A stretch of 64,000 nt of DNA from Silene noctiflora (GCA_009801015.1 VHZZ01000040.1:187013-251012), one strand, 5' to 3'; shown: positions 23,201-34,936, counted from the stretch's first letter. Numbers and translations are program-made. The notes: generated from the letters alone by a model not told the origin.

Positions 23201-26200
23201 TACCTAAAGTTTTTAATTTTGCTAGAACTGCCTAATATTTTATACCTTTTGTCAAACACTACCAAATTGAAATTAATGAGCAAATTCGACAATCTTTTTG
23301 CCAAATTAACTAAATTTCCGACAAACAAATCAAAATGTCAATCAAATTAGTCATCATTTCGTCAAAATTAGCCACAATCTCAGCCTAACTAGTCAAAATT
23401 GTAGTAAAAAATTTGAAGTGACTAAGTTAGTAGTTAATCAAAACAGTTGACGGTGGTTAAGTATAGTAAATAGTGTATGTAATATGCCAAAAATAATGTT
23501 TTCGAGTTATAATTTTGTCTAATTTGATCGGAAATTTCAATTTGGTAGTGTTCGACAAAATTAAAAAAATATTAGGTAGTTTCTTGCAAAATTAAAAACT
23601 TTATGTAGTATTTATGAAAATGAGGTAAATATTAGGTAGTTTTTGACAAAAAAAACTCTAATGTAAAATAAGTACGGAATATATAATATTAAATTGATAC
23701 TGATGTTCATATTAATTTAATGGATTTCAATTCAAATATGAGTACCTCAGAAAAAAAAAATATTAATTAATCACAAATTCTTATTTCAGACCACACAATC
23801 CGTCTGAAAACTTAAAACGGATAGTGGCAAGTGGGTGGAAAATGGGTGGAAAATATTAATTAATCACAAATGCAAGTGAGAGGCAAGTGGGTGGAAAATG
23901 GATATACCCACTTGCCTCCCACTTGCATTTGTGTGAGAGGACCACTATTCGTTTAAGCTTAAGGCGAATACCGGATAGTGGTCGTCTTAAGCAAGACTTT
24001 CTGTTAATTAATATTGTTATTTATTTGTTTATGCAGTGGATTACGAAGCATCCCAAGTTTATGAATAATCCTTTTTACGTCACAGGTGACTCATACTCCG
24101 GCATAACCATCCCAATAATTGTTCAAAACATTATACAAGGTAACTTTAGTACTCCATTATTTTCTACCGAAATTATCCGTTTTTTTAAACAATAAAATGG
24201 GTCGAATAGATTAATCAGAAAAAAGTAAAGTGTATAAAAAGACAAACTTTGTATCCAATTTACGAGAAAAAAGAACATACATCGGATGTAGTACCTCGTA
24301 TTTTATTTGTTTATGAGTATATGTCTGAGCTTTAATGAGTTAGATTTTAATTTTTTTTTCCGTCAAAACTCAAATTTAAATAAGCTTATACGCAATGTTT
24401 TTGAGTTTAACTATAATTTTTTGAGCTTAATGTTTAAATGAATGAACTTAAAATCTTTATAGTAAAACTCATAATTTTTAAAACAAAATTCAATTTTTTT
24501 TATTATAATGCTCAGAAACTATACAATTGGTGGTAGTACATCGGATATATAATATACTTACTAGTCAATTTACCTATATTGTGCCTGAGATTTTATTTGA
24601 CCGTTAAGTCCAATCAATATGATCGTCATAAGAGAGACCTACTGCTTCTTTTATTATCAGAAAGCCTACATACTCGAATAGTGGTATTTATACGAATAAC
24701 CAAAACATAATTTAAGTGAAATAAAAATAAAAACGCATTCTCATTACTCTTTATTAGTCCCGGGAAAATTGGCCCGATCCAAACAACCCGACATGACACA
24801 CAAACAACAGTAAGTGGATTATACATCTGATGTATTACCACCAATTTTATAGTTTTTGAGCATTATAATAAAGTTTTTGAGTTGTGTTGTAAAAACGATA
24901 GAATTTTACTATAAAACTTTTGACTTTATTCATTCAAACATTAAGATGAAAAAATTACAATAAAACTCAAAAACATTACATACAAACTTAGTTAAATACT
25001 TAAATTTGAGTTTTGATGGAAAAAAAATTAAAATCAAACCTATTAGTTTTAATAAGCTCAGAAAAAATGCTCAAAAATAAATAAAGTTTTAGGTAATAAA
25101 TTCATAAAAAATACACGTATACTCAAAAAACAAGCTAAATCAGAGGTAATACATCCGATGTAAGTCCCTTTTCTCCACAAACAAGGGACCCGACATCCGA
25201 GCATGACCGTTAACCCAAATAAACCCGAATCAATATCATCAGGTCCGAATGTTTATTGTTGCAAAGTGCAAACAAACCATCATCTATGGCGTACTTTAAA
25301 AATTGCCGCCAAATTAATAGCGCAAACTTGAAGCAGATTAGCTAGGGTTTGTTGCTTCCGCTTTAATTCAAATTGGGGAAAAAGGTTAGCAATCTGAATT
25401 GCTTGATTTTCTTACATTTCTAATTACTTATTCCTAATTCCATCATTTTAGATTCTAGGGTTTTGCGCAATTATAATTATTACACAAATTGAGCTATTAA
25501 AGCTTTCGGAGTACCATAATTGGTACTAATACTAGTCTTTTTGATAAATTGTTCCATTTAAAACCCTAGAATTGGAGTAGATCTTAGTTTTTGATTGTAT
25601 TAGTGATCAATTCCCTATTTTGCTAGTAATTTTGCTTGAAGCCTTGTAATTTCCAAACTATGCACCAATTTGGGGAAGAAAATCCAAATAGGAACAACAT
25701 TTGTTTTTTTTTCAGCTGATTGGGATTGTTTGGTTTAAGAAAAGATTGGAATGTTATACGGAGAGGTAAACAAGTTCCAAATACGGAGTAGTTTGTTTGG
25801 TTCTCTAATCGGGGTTGTTTGGTTTAATAAGACGTCTGGAATTTGATACGGGGAGGTATGTATTTGGAAACTCAACACCAAATTGGGGAACAAAATCCAA
25901 ATAGAAACAACATATGTTTTCTTTCTCTAATTGGGATTGTTTGGTTTAATAAGACGAGTGGAATGTGATTCCTTGAGGTGTGGATTTTGAACCTCAATCC
26001 AATCTGTACTTGTCCCTAAGTACCGTCTTAGCATCATATTTGGAATAGTGTATCAATACCCTTCACATGACCTTGTACATGGCTTGTGAGTTCTAACTCG
26101 TGATTTTTCTAGACTTTATTTAAGTGTGTAAATGTGCATGTGCGAACGATTGTGATGCTTTGTAAAAACAAGCGTAGTTACATAAATCTGTTTTGTTTTG

Positions 26201-29200
26201 CTTACATAAGATATACCTGCAATATGTATTACTGAGCATTGCACTTTTGCAGGAAATGAAATTGGTCTGAGCCCCAAATTGAATTTGAAGGTATTGCTTA
26301 TCAATTTGAGTGCATAATGCCTACACTTAAATCTATAAGTTTTTAGGATTCGCACGATTTCAAAAGTATTTAGGGGTAAAACAATTTCAAATCTCAATTA
26401 TAATGATCAACAAGTTGTGCATTAGATTTCTCTTGTTAAATTACATCTTCTGCAAATCTTCCCTATTCTGGTGTATGGATAAGAAATTATTTTAGACTAA
26501 AGACACATTTAAAGAATGACTCTATTTTACTTTCGGGTTTCCATAGCGAATGATCTTACTTGGTTTATGCAGGGGTATGTTATTGGCAATCCAGTTACAG
26601 AACGCGATGCAGATGCAAACGAAAAGTATAAGTTTGCACAGAGGGTATCTCTCTTATCTGATGAACTTTACAAGGTATGCAATTTTATTAAGCATCGTAA
26701 ACTCATTTAATGTTTTTCGAGGTGTTAAGTTCCCGCATGAGCCTAGGCCTTGCCCACAACGATGAAAGAATCTACTTCTTAACCCACCTGTGGTTCCGTC
26801 CTACAACAAATTCACAATGAGTTAAGTAACTCCTAGGTTTATGAAGTGTTTGACACTCTCCTAAAAGTATTTGGGTTTGATCTTATTACAAAAAAAAGCA
26901 CATTGTACGAAATTCGAATAGTATTCCCTCTATTCTAGATATGTTGTGAACTTGTTTAAATGGATGTAGACTTTATGTACATAATAAAATGGGTGAGATT
27001 GAAGATTTTGTAATGAGTTTTCAAAATGTCAAGTTGAACTTTAACTTCAAATTCTTAGAAGCTCATCATTATTATTTTAATATAGGACAACTTTATCCAA
27101 AAGTGACCGTTTTCTAAATTAGGCGGTAGTAGTCGTGGTACTCCGGGATCGCAATTATGATTGTGCCTGATAAGAATATAAATTTGGATTTTTTATTTTT
27201 TTATATTGAGATTCCATACTTGAATTTTGCACCTAAGTAAACTAGTTGTGTTTTATATTTCAGTCTGCGGTGATAAGTTGCAATGGTGACTTTGTGAATG
27301 TGGATGCAAATAATACCAAGTGTTTACGTTATCTTCAAGTCATGGAACAAGTAAGTTGTAATGAGATATCCTCCATATCCGTCATATATCATATATCGTT
27401 TCTAACCTTCTTTCGTGAAGGCAATGGTTTGAGCTCAACTATGTAGGGTTTCATTATAAGATCGTGAGACTGGAATTGTTTTTCGCTAGTCTTACGGACT
27501 GAATACTTCTTCCAATTCTTTCGAAATTGCAACATTTTTCTATTTTAGGCCTATTTATGGAACAACCATATTTCTATTTAGATCATGTTTTTGTTTGTTT
27601 AAACACTTCATTTAATATTTGTGCCAAAAACAAATGTTGCAAATCCAAAGAATTGTTGGAGTAATTTTGACTTATTTAATAAGACGGTTTAATAACAACT
27701 TATTTTTCTATCAACAAACAATGCTCACGTAAAACAATTTTGACTTATTTAGTTGGCAATTGATGTTATCCAGCTTATCATTATTATCAGGTGATCTTAT
27801 ATACTCCTTCAATTTTAAACAGACGGGAGCCTCGCCCTTTAAAATTCTACTTACAAAAAAGACAAATAGGGCTCATTGTCTTAAATGGAGGGAATAGCAA
27901 TTTGTGTAGCAAGACTGTATCTGTTTAACTTAAAAAGATTGTGACTATTTCTTACCAGGATATAAAATCCATCAATGGCGGTCAAGTGCTAGAACACATG
28001 TGTCAGTTTATGTCCCCAAAGCCAGTTAAGAAACTCTCACTACACAAATACTCAAAGAGATATGCTCTCCTTGAAAAAGGCAAAGGCTGCCGGGTATTTT
28101 TCTAAGCTGTAAATTTATATTACTAATTTTGTATTGTTTTTTATGTTCGTTCGATGTTTGATATTTATTATTCAAATATATCGACAAAATATAAGGTTAT
28201 GGTTGGAAAAGTTTTCTAAATTGCTGTAAAAGGAAGATGGAAGCTCTATATACCTTTTGTTTGGATAAAGGTATTTGGAGTGGAAACGGGTGGAAGGAAA
28301 TGAAGGGAGACAACTTCCCTTATTTAGTTAATAAGTTGGGTTTGAGGGATCCATTTTCTCTCCGATAATCCTAACTAATCCAACATAGGAGTTTAGAGGG
28401 AAAACACTCTTGCTTCATTTCCCATCCCCTCCTCCCTTACCCTCACCTCCACCCCCTCTTCTTCCCTCTTCTATTTATTTCAAAACAAAGGGCTGTAGGT
28501 TTCTCTTCGAAAGGCTATATTGTTTCCTAGATGAGCTTAGTTACCTTTTGGGTTGATCTATACAATTTATCACTGATGACTCAATGCTCAAGATGCAAAG
28601 AATTTAGGCAATGACATTGGTATATTTTTCGAAATAGATAACTTGAAGCAACCCCTAATAAGTGCTGAGTTGCTTATTAAAGTGATGTTAGATGTAGGAA
28701 ATCCTTTAAAAGCCTCTAACAATGAGGGAAGATGGTTGCTATTTTGTGGAATCTTTTAGCTATGGAGAACTTAATTCTCTTCATTATATTGCTTCAGTAA
28801 GGGAAGTGGCTTAAAATTCACAGTTAGAAGACTTGTGAGGGTAATGATTATATGACAGAAAATCTATTGGAGAACTTAATTCTCTTCATTATTGGTGTTG
28901 GAGGCAGCGCCTAAACAGGTTTTTCGACTTTTCTTGATAGCAATGATGGTTAATGTTAATGACTTGGAGGAGACTCAAAGTGTCGCTTTTGCTTAGGTGT
29001 CAGTAGAGAGAACTAGAGACAGTAGACAGGGAGACTTTGAGTTTGTGGTGGTGTTAGGTGGACGGGCAACTTATCTCTTACAATGGACATCACATTTGGT
29101 TTTGATGTTTCGGGGCAAGATGGGAGTGCGATCTTAACCTTGGTTGGAGTTTATTGTTGACTGTAGGTTCCTAATTAATATAAGACACGGAAAATATTTC

Positions 29201-32200
29201 TCTTAGTTGTTACTTGTTAGGTTTCGATGGTAATTGGAAATACTTAGATTACAGTAGAAAGGAGTAGAAAGGAAGAGCTGTCTCTTAACAAGAAAAATTG
29301 ATTGATGCCTTTCCAGACGTCCTAGATGATTGTACCCTTCGTGATCTTGTTTTTGCGGAAACATGGAAGGGATGAAGGGATAATCATTCAATAACGTCTA
29401 GTTAGAAAATTAGTGACGGAATGTTGGTGAGATTGCTTCCCTCATACGGAGGTCCATGGTTTAAACTTTATAATGCTCGACCATTAGCCCCTTGTAGGAA
29501 AGAACTTCAAGCTAGAACCTTTTTTGTCAACTAGCCCAGAAAGTTAAGTTGTGAAGGCTGCTTGAGAGGATGTACAGTATCTTCTGGCGAAGATATGATT
29601 CTGGCTTGTGCCTTTTGACTTTCGACGTGGGCAGGAAGAATATTGTTGATTTAAAATGACAAGTTAGATGAACTGAAACTGAGCTAGTTCAGTGGGAGAG
29701 GTGAGCTCTTTTGACTAGAGTATCCGCCAGGCACTCTTTTTCTAATTCACCAAAGTAAAGCACTAGGCTGGATTGTATGCATGCTTTGTTCTTCCAATGA
29801 CATTGGGAGATAGTGTCACGCGATCTGTGACAATTAAAAATGAGGTGAGAAGGCTGTATTGACTATTGACCACCTTTTCAGAGCTATCAACACCACATCT
29901 GTGGTACTAAACTGCTAATATTAAATAAAGTGCACAGCTTCACGGAAAGTTACGGAATTCCTTCACATCAGCCTAATTAATATCCTTTACAACAGTATAT
30001 CGAAAACCCATGACAAATAGGTTGAAGAGATATCTTAATGAGGTTATTCCACACAGCCGAACATTCACTCATGGGCGGTTTTGTACAAATTGCTTTCGAG
30101 ATCTTTAATGGTATGAATGAAGGGACGTGGGTATATGCATTCTTCTACACTCAAACTCTTCATGAGCAAGGCGAATGGTCGGGCTTACGGCCTTTTCTGT
30201 AGATGGTTATAGAGGAAATGGGGCTATCTAATTTGTGGTTTCACTATAAAATTGGGCTATCTAATTTGCTGTTCACTAAAATGCGTGATGATAGTTTATC
30301 AGTCTTCTTGTTGGAGAAGCGTCTAACTGAAGTAGAGGTCTCCATTAGGAGGGGCTGTTTAGCTCTACCTCTTTGAACTACATTCATTGCTTTCTGCCGC
30401 AAACCTCGGTTCTTTTGCGACAAAAATAGACGGACCATACCAATTTGGTCTGCTCATCTTTTCGACGCAATTCTGTCGCAGAAAGTTAATTTGCGGTGGA
30501 TTTTCCAGTCCGTCACAAACTTCATCGTAATAGTTTATTTTCTTTTAGTTTTAAATAGAAAAAGTGCAATAAATATTTTATTTGAAAAAGCAGAATTTTT
30601 TTTGCCTGCCCATCTTTTGATTTCCCAGTCTGCAAACCTGGAATTTGTTGTGATCTGGAATACAAACAAGGATTATTATGCCCTTTATTTCTTCCTCATT
30701 CTTCATTTATTTTCATATTTTGATTTCCTGCGTCTTTTGAATGGCATTTACATTCTTCTTTTGTACTCCTTTAACAACGTGACCTTGACAATACGTTTTA
30801 CTCAAAGATTCTATATTTATGTTACTAGATAAATTACGGAATGTTTTCTTCTCATCCAATATCTGAATCTGTCAAACAGGATTATTATCTGCTCGTTTAC
30901 TCGTGGGCTAATGATGATCAAGTAAGAGAAGCTTTGCACATTCGAGAGGTATGATGGACAAGTTTTGTATTATGTTATTACGAGTTACAACCCATTGCTT
31001 GTGGCGTATAATCAAAATTCTTAGGTGCTTGTTTTCCAAAACTTGTCTGTAACATATTTTTGAACTCAAAAAGTAAGTATTGGGTACATGTTTGTGAGAT
31101 ACGTTTTTGAGTTCTTTTAAGGTTGCTACAATGTTGACGGGTTTTCTACTCAAATTATGGTGTACACATTCGATAATCATCCCAATTAAGTGATAACTAA
31201 AAGTTGGTGAGGTAAGTCTGTACATCAGAGTATCAGACTGATCAAAGTATAATTAAAACGCACAAGTACCCCAACATGGCAACTTTAATGTTAATTTTAA
31301 TACCTATGGAATTTGAACCATGATCATGAGTACCACCTCTTATGACTTATTAGCGAAGTTGGCTGGCATATGCCTTATATTAGTATATTATTAGGTTTTC
31401 CGCCTTATTCTAGACGCAGAAGCTTCTTCTTATCAGATTGAATTCATGTGATGAGACTGATGACAAAGTGAACTTAAGAAGTAAAAAACAATTTCAGATT
31501 GTACTATTGTAGAAGTATATTTTTCCTACAAAACCTATGTTTCGAAATTATATTTTTATTGTTTGTTGTGCAGGGAAGCATAGGTCTTTGGGTTAGATGT
31601 AATTTTAATACACCATATGATCAAAATGTTCAATTTAGCTTGGAGTACCATAAGAATATATCAACAAAGCCTCTGCAAGTACTAATCTTCAGGTAATTAC
31701 TCTTTATTAGCCCTCACATACGTGATCCTCTGTATTGTGCTTGTCATCTTAATGGCTACTTGATCTGCACATTAGTTTTTTCTTAAATAACTTTGACGGT
31801 TAGACGATGTTGATTTTGTAGGACCTATATTCACCATTACATTAGCAACTTTCTCTTATTCCATTCACTTCGGTTCTTTACACTTCTGTATAGGTTACTA
31901 TAAGGATTGGTCATAACGACACTCAGTTCTACACTCCAACATTAAAAAACACCGCAGAAAAATTAAGCTAGTAAAACAATACTCTCATAAAATGAATGGG
32001 AGAGTACATTTTCTCTTCCGTGTTATCATTCCACTTAAATTAATGCAGACAAATGACGATGATTGGAGTTGGGATACCCTAATTAATTACTCCTATAACT
32101 CAGTTTAGAATAGATATTTTTCTCTTCTTGTCTGATATTTTTTTAAATTGAGGCACCGTGGTAATGTTATTGTTGTGTTGTATTTGAAGTTTGTCCGATC

Positions 32201-32891
32201 CCTTTGCAGTTGAGGGGGTTAACTAAACATTTAGCTGTGAAACTTGCTACTCATATAACTTCGCCTCTCATTTATTGCAGTGGCGATCAAGACATGGGTG
32301 TCTCGTATTTGGGAACGCTTAAATGGATCAACAAACTAAAAATTCCAACTAGTGATGACTGGAGACCATGGTTTGTTGATGGTCAGGTTGCCGGGTAAGT
32401 ACTTCTTTGTTACCATCTTTCCGGGAGACTAATTCTTGAAACAACCATTTAACCAATAATCAGTGCCCCAACTGAAATACAGTTGTGAGACTTTTATGAA
32501 ACGATTTTACACATGAGATTAACCTAAATATTTACGGATTATTCATCTGATCACGTGTTTCTTAGGTTGATCTGATCTGACATGAAACCTCGCGATACAA
32601 GTTTCTTAGTTTTTTGATCTGTCTTGAGATTTCACTGTTCTTTCAGATACGTCACAGAGTTTTCAAGTTCTCCTTACCGATTAGCATTCACTACGATTAA
32701 GGTAACAATTCTTTTGGCATATATTTATATAAGTCGAGACTCAAGACAAAATGATCGTTTATCTGTTGCATTCGACAAAGCCAATTATATTTTAACAATT
32801 TACGCAGGGGGGAGGTCACACTGCTGCGGAGTATAAGCCTCGAGAATGTCGTGCTATGATTGAAAGATGGTTGTCATTGAGCCCTTTGTAA
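17227..32891 (+). CDS. Serine carboxypeptidase-like protein, clade IA acyltransferase type (SCPL-A)
   Basis: Fourteen exons splice in frame to 468 residues: 17227-17375, 18318-18463, 21465-21547, 22422-22544, 24037-24139, 26253-26290, 26573-26674, 27264-27350, 27959-28093, 30880-30948, 31574-31692, 32281-32394, 32647-32701, 32808-32891. A signal peptide ([21 protein letters not shown]) predicts secretory or vacuolar targeting. The alpha/beta-hydrolase triad is Ser186 in GDSYSG, the Asp in SGDQDM (386-390) and His445 in [23 protein letters not shown], with Thr before GGPGCS, fits the acyltransferase-like clade that moves acyl groups from glucose esters rather than true carboxypeptidases (LNGGPGCSS). 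[14 protein letters not shown] is a clade hallmark. The segment encoded by exon 9 corresponds to the linker cut out in heterodimeric members. All donors are GT and acceptors AG. Acyl donor and acceptor cannot be read from sequence. Confidence 0.95.
17467..17637 (+). mobile_element. Mutator-like MITE with perfect 9-bp target duplication
   Basis: 171 bp, starting CACTAATTCTCATTTGTGACGG and ending GGGAGACGCTTTG, flanked by ATAAGAAAT at 17458-17466 and 17638-17646. It lies in intron 1 of SCPL-A. Confidence 0.88.
17793..17987. mobile_element. Stowaway-like MITE with TA duplication
   Basis: Terminal inverted repeats CTCCCTCCTATTCACTATAT and its complement ATATAGTGAATAGGAGGGAG bound a 195-bp element, flanked by TA at 17791-17792 and 17988-17989. 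Intron 1 of SCPL-A. Confidence 0.85.
18060..18257 (+). mobile_element. Mutator-like MITE with perfect 9-bp target duplication
   Basis: 198 bp, CACAAATTTTCATTAAAGACGG to GGAACACGCTTTG, flanked by TAAAAAGAA at 18051-18059 and 18258-18266. Subterminal GACGGACACTATCCGTCAC palindromes are the family signature. It ends 60 bp before exon 2 of SCPL-A, so it sits close to that exon's branch point and acceptor. Confidence 0.9.
18753..19158. mobile_element. Foldback element with ~150-bp inverted arms
   Basis: The left arm starts AGTAAATTGGATTTTACTCC and the right arm ends with the complementary AAATCTAATTTACT. Arms share poly-T/A interruptions and TTTGCTAAAATTACTCCCTTAAG. Intron 2 of SCPL-A. Confidence 0.65.
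19197..19392 (-). mobile_element. Mutator-like MITE, reverse orientation
   Basis: Starts CAAAGCGTCTTGC and ends AATGAGAATTTGT, the reverse of the 18060 copy. The flanks TATCAAATG (19188-19196) and AATTAAATG (19393-19401) match at 7 of 9 bases, consistent with a decayed target duplication. Intron 2 of SCPL-A. Confidence 0.75.
19821..20210. mobile_element. Non-autonomous DNA element with perfect 9-bp duplication, CTCG-rich interior
   Basis: 390 bp from AGGGATGTCAATG to TTTATACCCTA, flanked by CTGGTAATT at 19812-19820 and 20211-20219. The ends carry short GCTCGG/CGAGC tracts (for example CGAGCCGAGCCCGAGCTCG) around an AT-rich core. Intron 2 of SCPL-A. Confidence 0.85.
20393..20974. mobile_element. 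Non-autonomous hAT element with perfect 8-bp duplication
   Basis: 582 bp with inverted ends CAGGGGCGGA and TCCGCCACTG, flanked by ATTTTCAT at 20385-20392 and 20975-20982. An internal inverted pair carries tRNA B-box-like segments (GTTCGAATCC near 20531 and its counterpart GGATTCAAACC near 20643). No transposase is present. Intron 2 of SCPL-A. Confidence 0.9.
21932..22381. mobile_element. Non-autonomous element with perfect 9-bp duplication, GGGTCGTG-rich
   Basis: 450 bp from TAGACCTGACTAAC to TTGCCACCTCT, flanked by AGGTATATA at 21923-21931 and 22382-22390. The interior is a run of short CCCGACCC and AACCCATTTAA repeats. It ends about 30 bp before the exon 4 acceptor of SCPL-A. Confidence 0.85.
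22591..23110 (-). mobile_element. Non-autonomous Helitron, canonical ends
   Basis: On the minus strand it begins TCTCTATACTATAAAAG (5' TC) and ends with a hairpin (CCCGTGCA/TGCACGGG, 22602-22609 and 22615-22622) then TATAAAACTAG. Flanking host bases are A on the 5' side and T on the 3' side, the standard A|T insertion. It is 520 bp with no Rep/helicase. A single undetermined base lies at 22981. Intron 4 of SCPL-A. Confidence 0.88.
23151..23658. mobile_element. Foldback element with ~125-bp inverted arms
   Basis: The left end GAGTTTTTTTGTCGAAAACT and right end GTTTTTGACAAAAAAAACTC are complementary, and the match continues through AAACACTACCAAATTGAAATT. Intron 4 of SCPL-A, 40 bp downstream of the Helitron. 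Confidence 0.75.
23772..24003 (+). mobile_element. Mutator-like MITE with perfect 9-bp target duplication
   Basis: 232 bp, CACAAATTCTTATTTCAGACC to GCAAGACTTTCTG, flanked by TTAATTAAT at 23763-23771 and 24004-24012. It contains two copies of a GCAAGTGGGTGGAAAATGG segment. It ends 33 bp before exon 5 of SCPL-A, the exon carrying the catalytic Ser. Confidence 0.85.
24278..25162. repeat. Long inverted repeat, arms ~270 and ~340 bp
   Basis: Outer ends TACATCGGATGTA (24278-24290) and TACATCCGATGTA (25150-25162) are complementary. Arms 24278-24549 and 24825-25162 pair along most of their length, and each arm also carries the TACATCGGAT motif at its inner end. The ~275-bp centre includes GGCCCGATCC. 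It is either one large foldback element or two inverted copies of one element. Intron 5 of SCPL-A. Confidence 0.65.
25163..26252. other. 3' half of SCPL-A intron 5: 5'UTR-like segment and repeats
   Basis: 25300-25500 has the texture of a plant 5' leader and first intron (GCTAGGGTTTG, AAAAAGGTTAGC, TCTAGGGTTTTG) but no coding frame follows. 25663-25985 holds two direct copies of CCAAATTGGGGAA.AAAATCC..AATAG.AACAACAT followed by GATTGTTTGGTTTAA, with a third partial copy between. Confidence 0.35.
28094..30879 (+). other. Intron 9 of SCPL-A with LINE remnants
   Basis: The largest unexplained intron block, 2.8 kb. 28250-28510 is a TGGA/CCTCCC-rich foldback-like stretch. 28600-29900 looks like decayed coding sequence with many stops in all frames. 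The best-supported part is the LINE fragment at 29930-30215, listed separately. 30360-30530 holds a GCGACAAAAAT/TTTCGACGCAATT segment of unknown origin. Confidence 0.4.
29930..30215 (+). pseudogene. Decayed L1-type LINE reverse transcriptase fragment
   Basis: Translation from 30010 reads [19 protein letters not shown], then THGRF, resembling the RT block (A)NRLK..LP..I...Q.AF..GR of plant L1 LINEs. After a frameshift, 30117 onward reads [20 protein letters not shown], resembling the next block G..GYMALKLDMSKAYDR. Stops and frameshifts show that it is dead. No endonuclease, 3' tail or target duplication was located. Confidence 0.6.
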
Positions 32892-33103
32892 GTGTACAAC
32901 AATTTGTAATGTCTTATACTTTTTCCGTCCCAATCATTTTCTTACCTTATTCTTTGTGAGAGGTATTATGAGACATAGGGAGTAAGATGTAATCGTGTTG
33001 AATAAAATCCCTCAGTTTAGTTGAATGACATATTTTCTCACTTGTATCGTCAATATTTTGGAATCCCCACTTGTACCCCTCAATTTGTGTCATTATTTTC
33101 AAA

Positions 33104-33682
33104 TAGACCTGTCAAACGGGTCGGGCGGGCCGGATCCCGGGTCGGGTTATACGGGTCGGGTTAGGGTCAGAATACGGGTCAAGAAATAAGTTCTAACGTC
33201 TTTTTTAATCTATTTTTTTAATTAAAAAAATAATTTTTAAAAACGTAAAACATATTTACATTAATATTTTAATCATATTCAACGTTTACATTAGTTATTT
33301 CAACGTTTACATTAATTATATTGACATAATTATTAAATTAAAGTTTTTTTAATAATTATTTTAGTATCAAGTATTGTAAAAGTGATATAAAATTGACTTT
33401 TTAGTTATGTTTGTAATTTTTAATAATAAAAAAACAATTTATTAACAAATTTTTTCAAATATAATATAAAAATATTAATAAAAATCTTGATTTATCTTTG
33501 ATCAAACGGGGTCTCTTTGACCGAACGGGTCGACCCGTTCGGGTTGGGTCTTGACCCTAAAATAACGGGTCATTTCGGGTTCAAGTCAAACGGGTCACAG
33601 GTCGAAAAAACCGAGTTTGTAACCCTAAAAAACGGGTCGGGCGAGTCGGGTTTTCGGGTCGGGTCGAGTTTTGACAGGTCTA
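33104..33682. mobile_element. Non-autonomous DNA element, perfect 13-bp inverted ends
   Basis: 579 bp with TAGACCTGTCAAA at the left end and its exact complement TTTGACAGGTCTA at the right. The flanks TTTTCAAA and GTTTCAAA match at 7 of 8, consistent with an 8-bp hAT-type duplication. GGGTCGGG-rich sub-ends surround an AT-rich core. It lies 0.2 kb after the SCPL-A stop. Confidence 0.85.
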
Positions 33683-34881
33683 GTTTCAAACGTTACCTAA
33701 TTATAAACTCACGTTAAGTGCCCCGTCAATTAGCTCATGGCAATGCCAAGGCTAATGTTTCACTAAAAGAATCTTGCCTAGGCCCAGCACGACCCAACCC
33801 ACATATCCTCGGCCTACTGACGGTCCACAGGTTGGCACGTTGGCATGATGGGTTGGGCCTTTGATTGTATTTTTTACTTGGTGGGCTGACGCCAACAATG
33901 ACTCTTGACCCAGTAAGTGGTGGGCTGGGACGCACCATGTATGTACCTACCAGGCATTCTCCCTACTCTAGTTTAGACCTGGTAAACGCGTCAATTGGTT
34001 GTTGGGTTCGGGTCAGTTATGTTGGGTCAGTTTCGAGTTTGCAAACTTTGGTTCGGGTTGGGCCGGGTCATTTAGGGTTCATGTCATGTTTGAGACAAAC
34101 TGTATTAATTTATTTATTATGGATAATAATCAGTAACATTTGCGTTGGGTTATATTGGCTCGGGACAAGCTCGGGTCTTGAATACGGGTGTTGGGTCAAG
34201 TTATTCGGATCATGTCATTCGGGCTGGTTCATTTTTGGGTTTGCAGACTTCGGAACAAGTTCGGCTCGAGTCGGGTTGGGTCATTTCGGCTCCGTGTCAA
34301 TTTCCGATCAACTATTATCAAGTTATTCGTGGATAATAATTAGTGTGCAACAATAAACATTCAACAACACAACATGACCTCCACCCAAACACGCCCGTGC
34401 AATGTCGACATCTTTAGGCTGTGGCACGGTGGACAGACGCGAGGCCCAACCCATTTTCATTTCTAATTTGTTACTATTATGTATCAGGGAGAGATTTACT
34501 CACGTACAAAATTACTTGTCACGGCTTTTGAACCACCAACCTAACCCCTTTTCCTCGTACCGATTCAAGGTCAAGTGAGCTGATCTTGACTCGTTAGCGG
34601 GTTGTTCCAGCCCGTGGTCACCTCTATTAATTAACTTTCGCAATAAGAAAGACTTCTCGTAATTAATCATGAACCTCTATTAATGCTTAACTACTCGCTA
34701 AGAAATATAAAAATAGACAAGTAAAAAATTTATAAGTTTTGTTGGAACGACAATTACACAACTAATACTCCCTACGTCTCACTTGTTTGTTTATCACTAA
34801 TTAAAATATTTTTACAAAAAATGAAGAGGTAAACAAACGGATAGCGTAGGTTATGGATAATGTTGGAACAATTTGGTGTTA

Positions 34882-34936
<55 letters not shown>
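33683..34936. other. Intergenic region with degenerate GGGTCGGG-type element
   Basis: 33973-34612 starts TTTAGACCTGGTAAACGCGTC and is rich in TTCGGGTT-like tracts; it looks like a diverged relative of the 33104 element, with uncertain ends. 34768-34855 has the degenerate Stowaway-like pair CTCCCTACGTCTCACTTG and AAACGGATAGCGTAGG. 34889-34936 is a run of T that leads into the gap. Confidence 0.4.

Noticed and set aside
30491-30832. 113-residue hydrophobic open frame in SCPL-A intron 9
   Set aside because: AT-rich intron translation rich in Phe, Ile, Leu and Tyr, with no motif and with splice-site context for exon 10 just downstream.
33517-34356. Gly-rich open frames up to 163 residues
   Set aside because: Translations of GGGTCGGG-type transposon tracts; they change frame freely and contain no domain.
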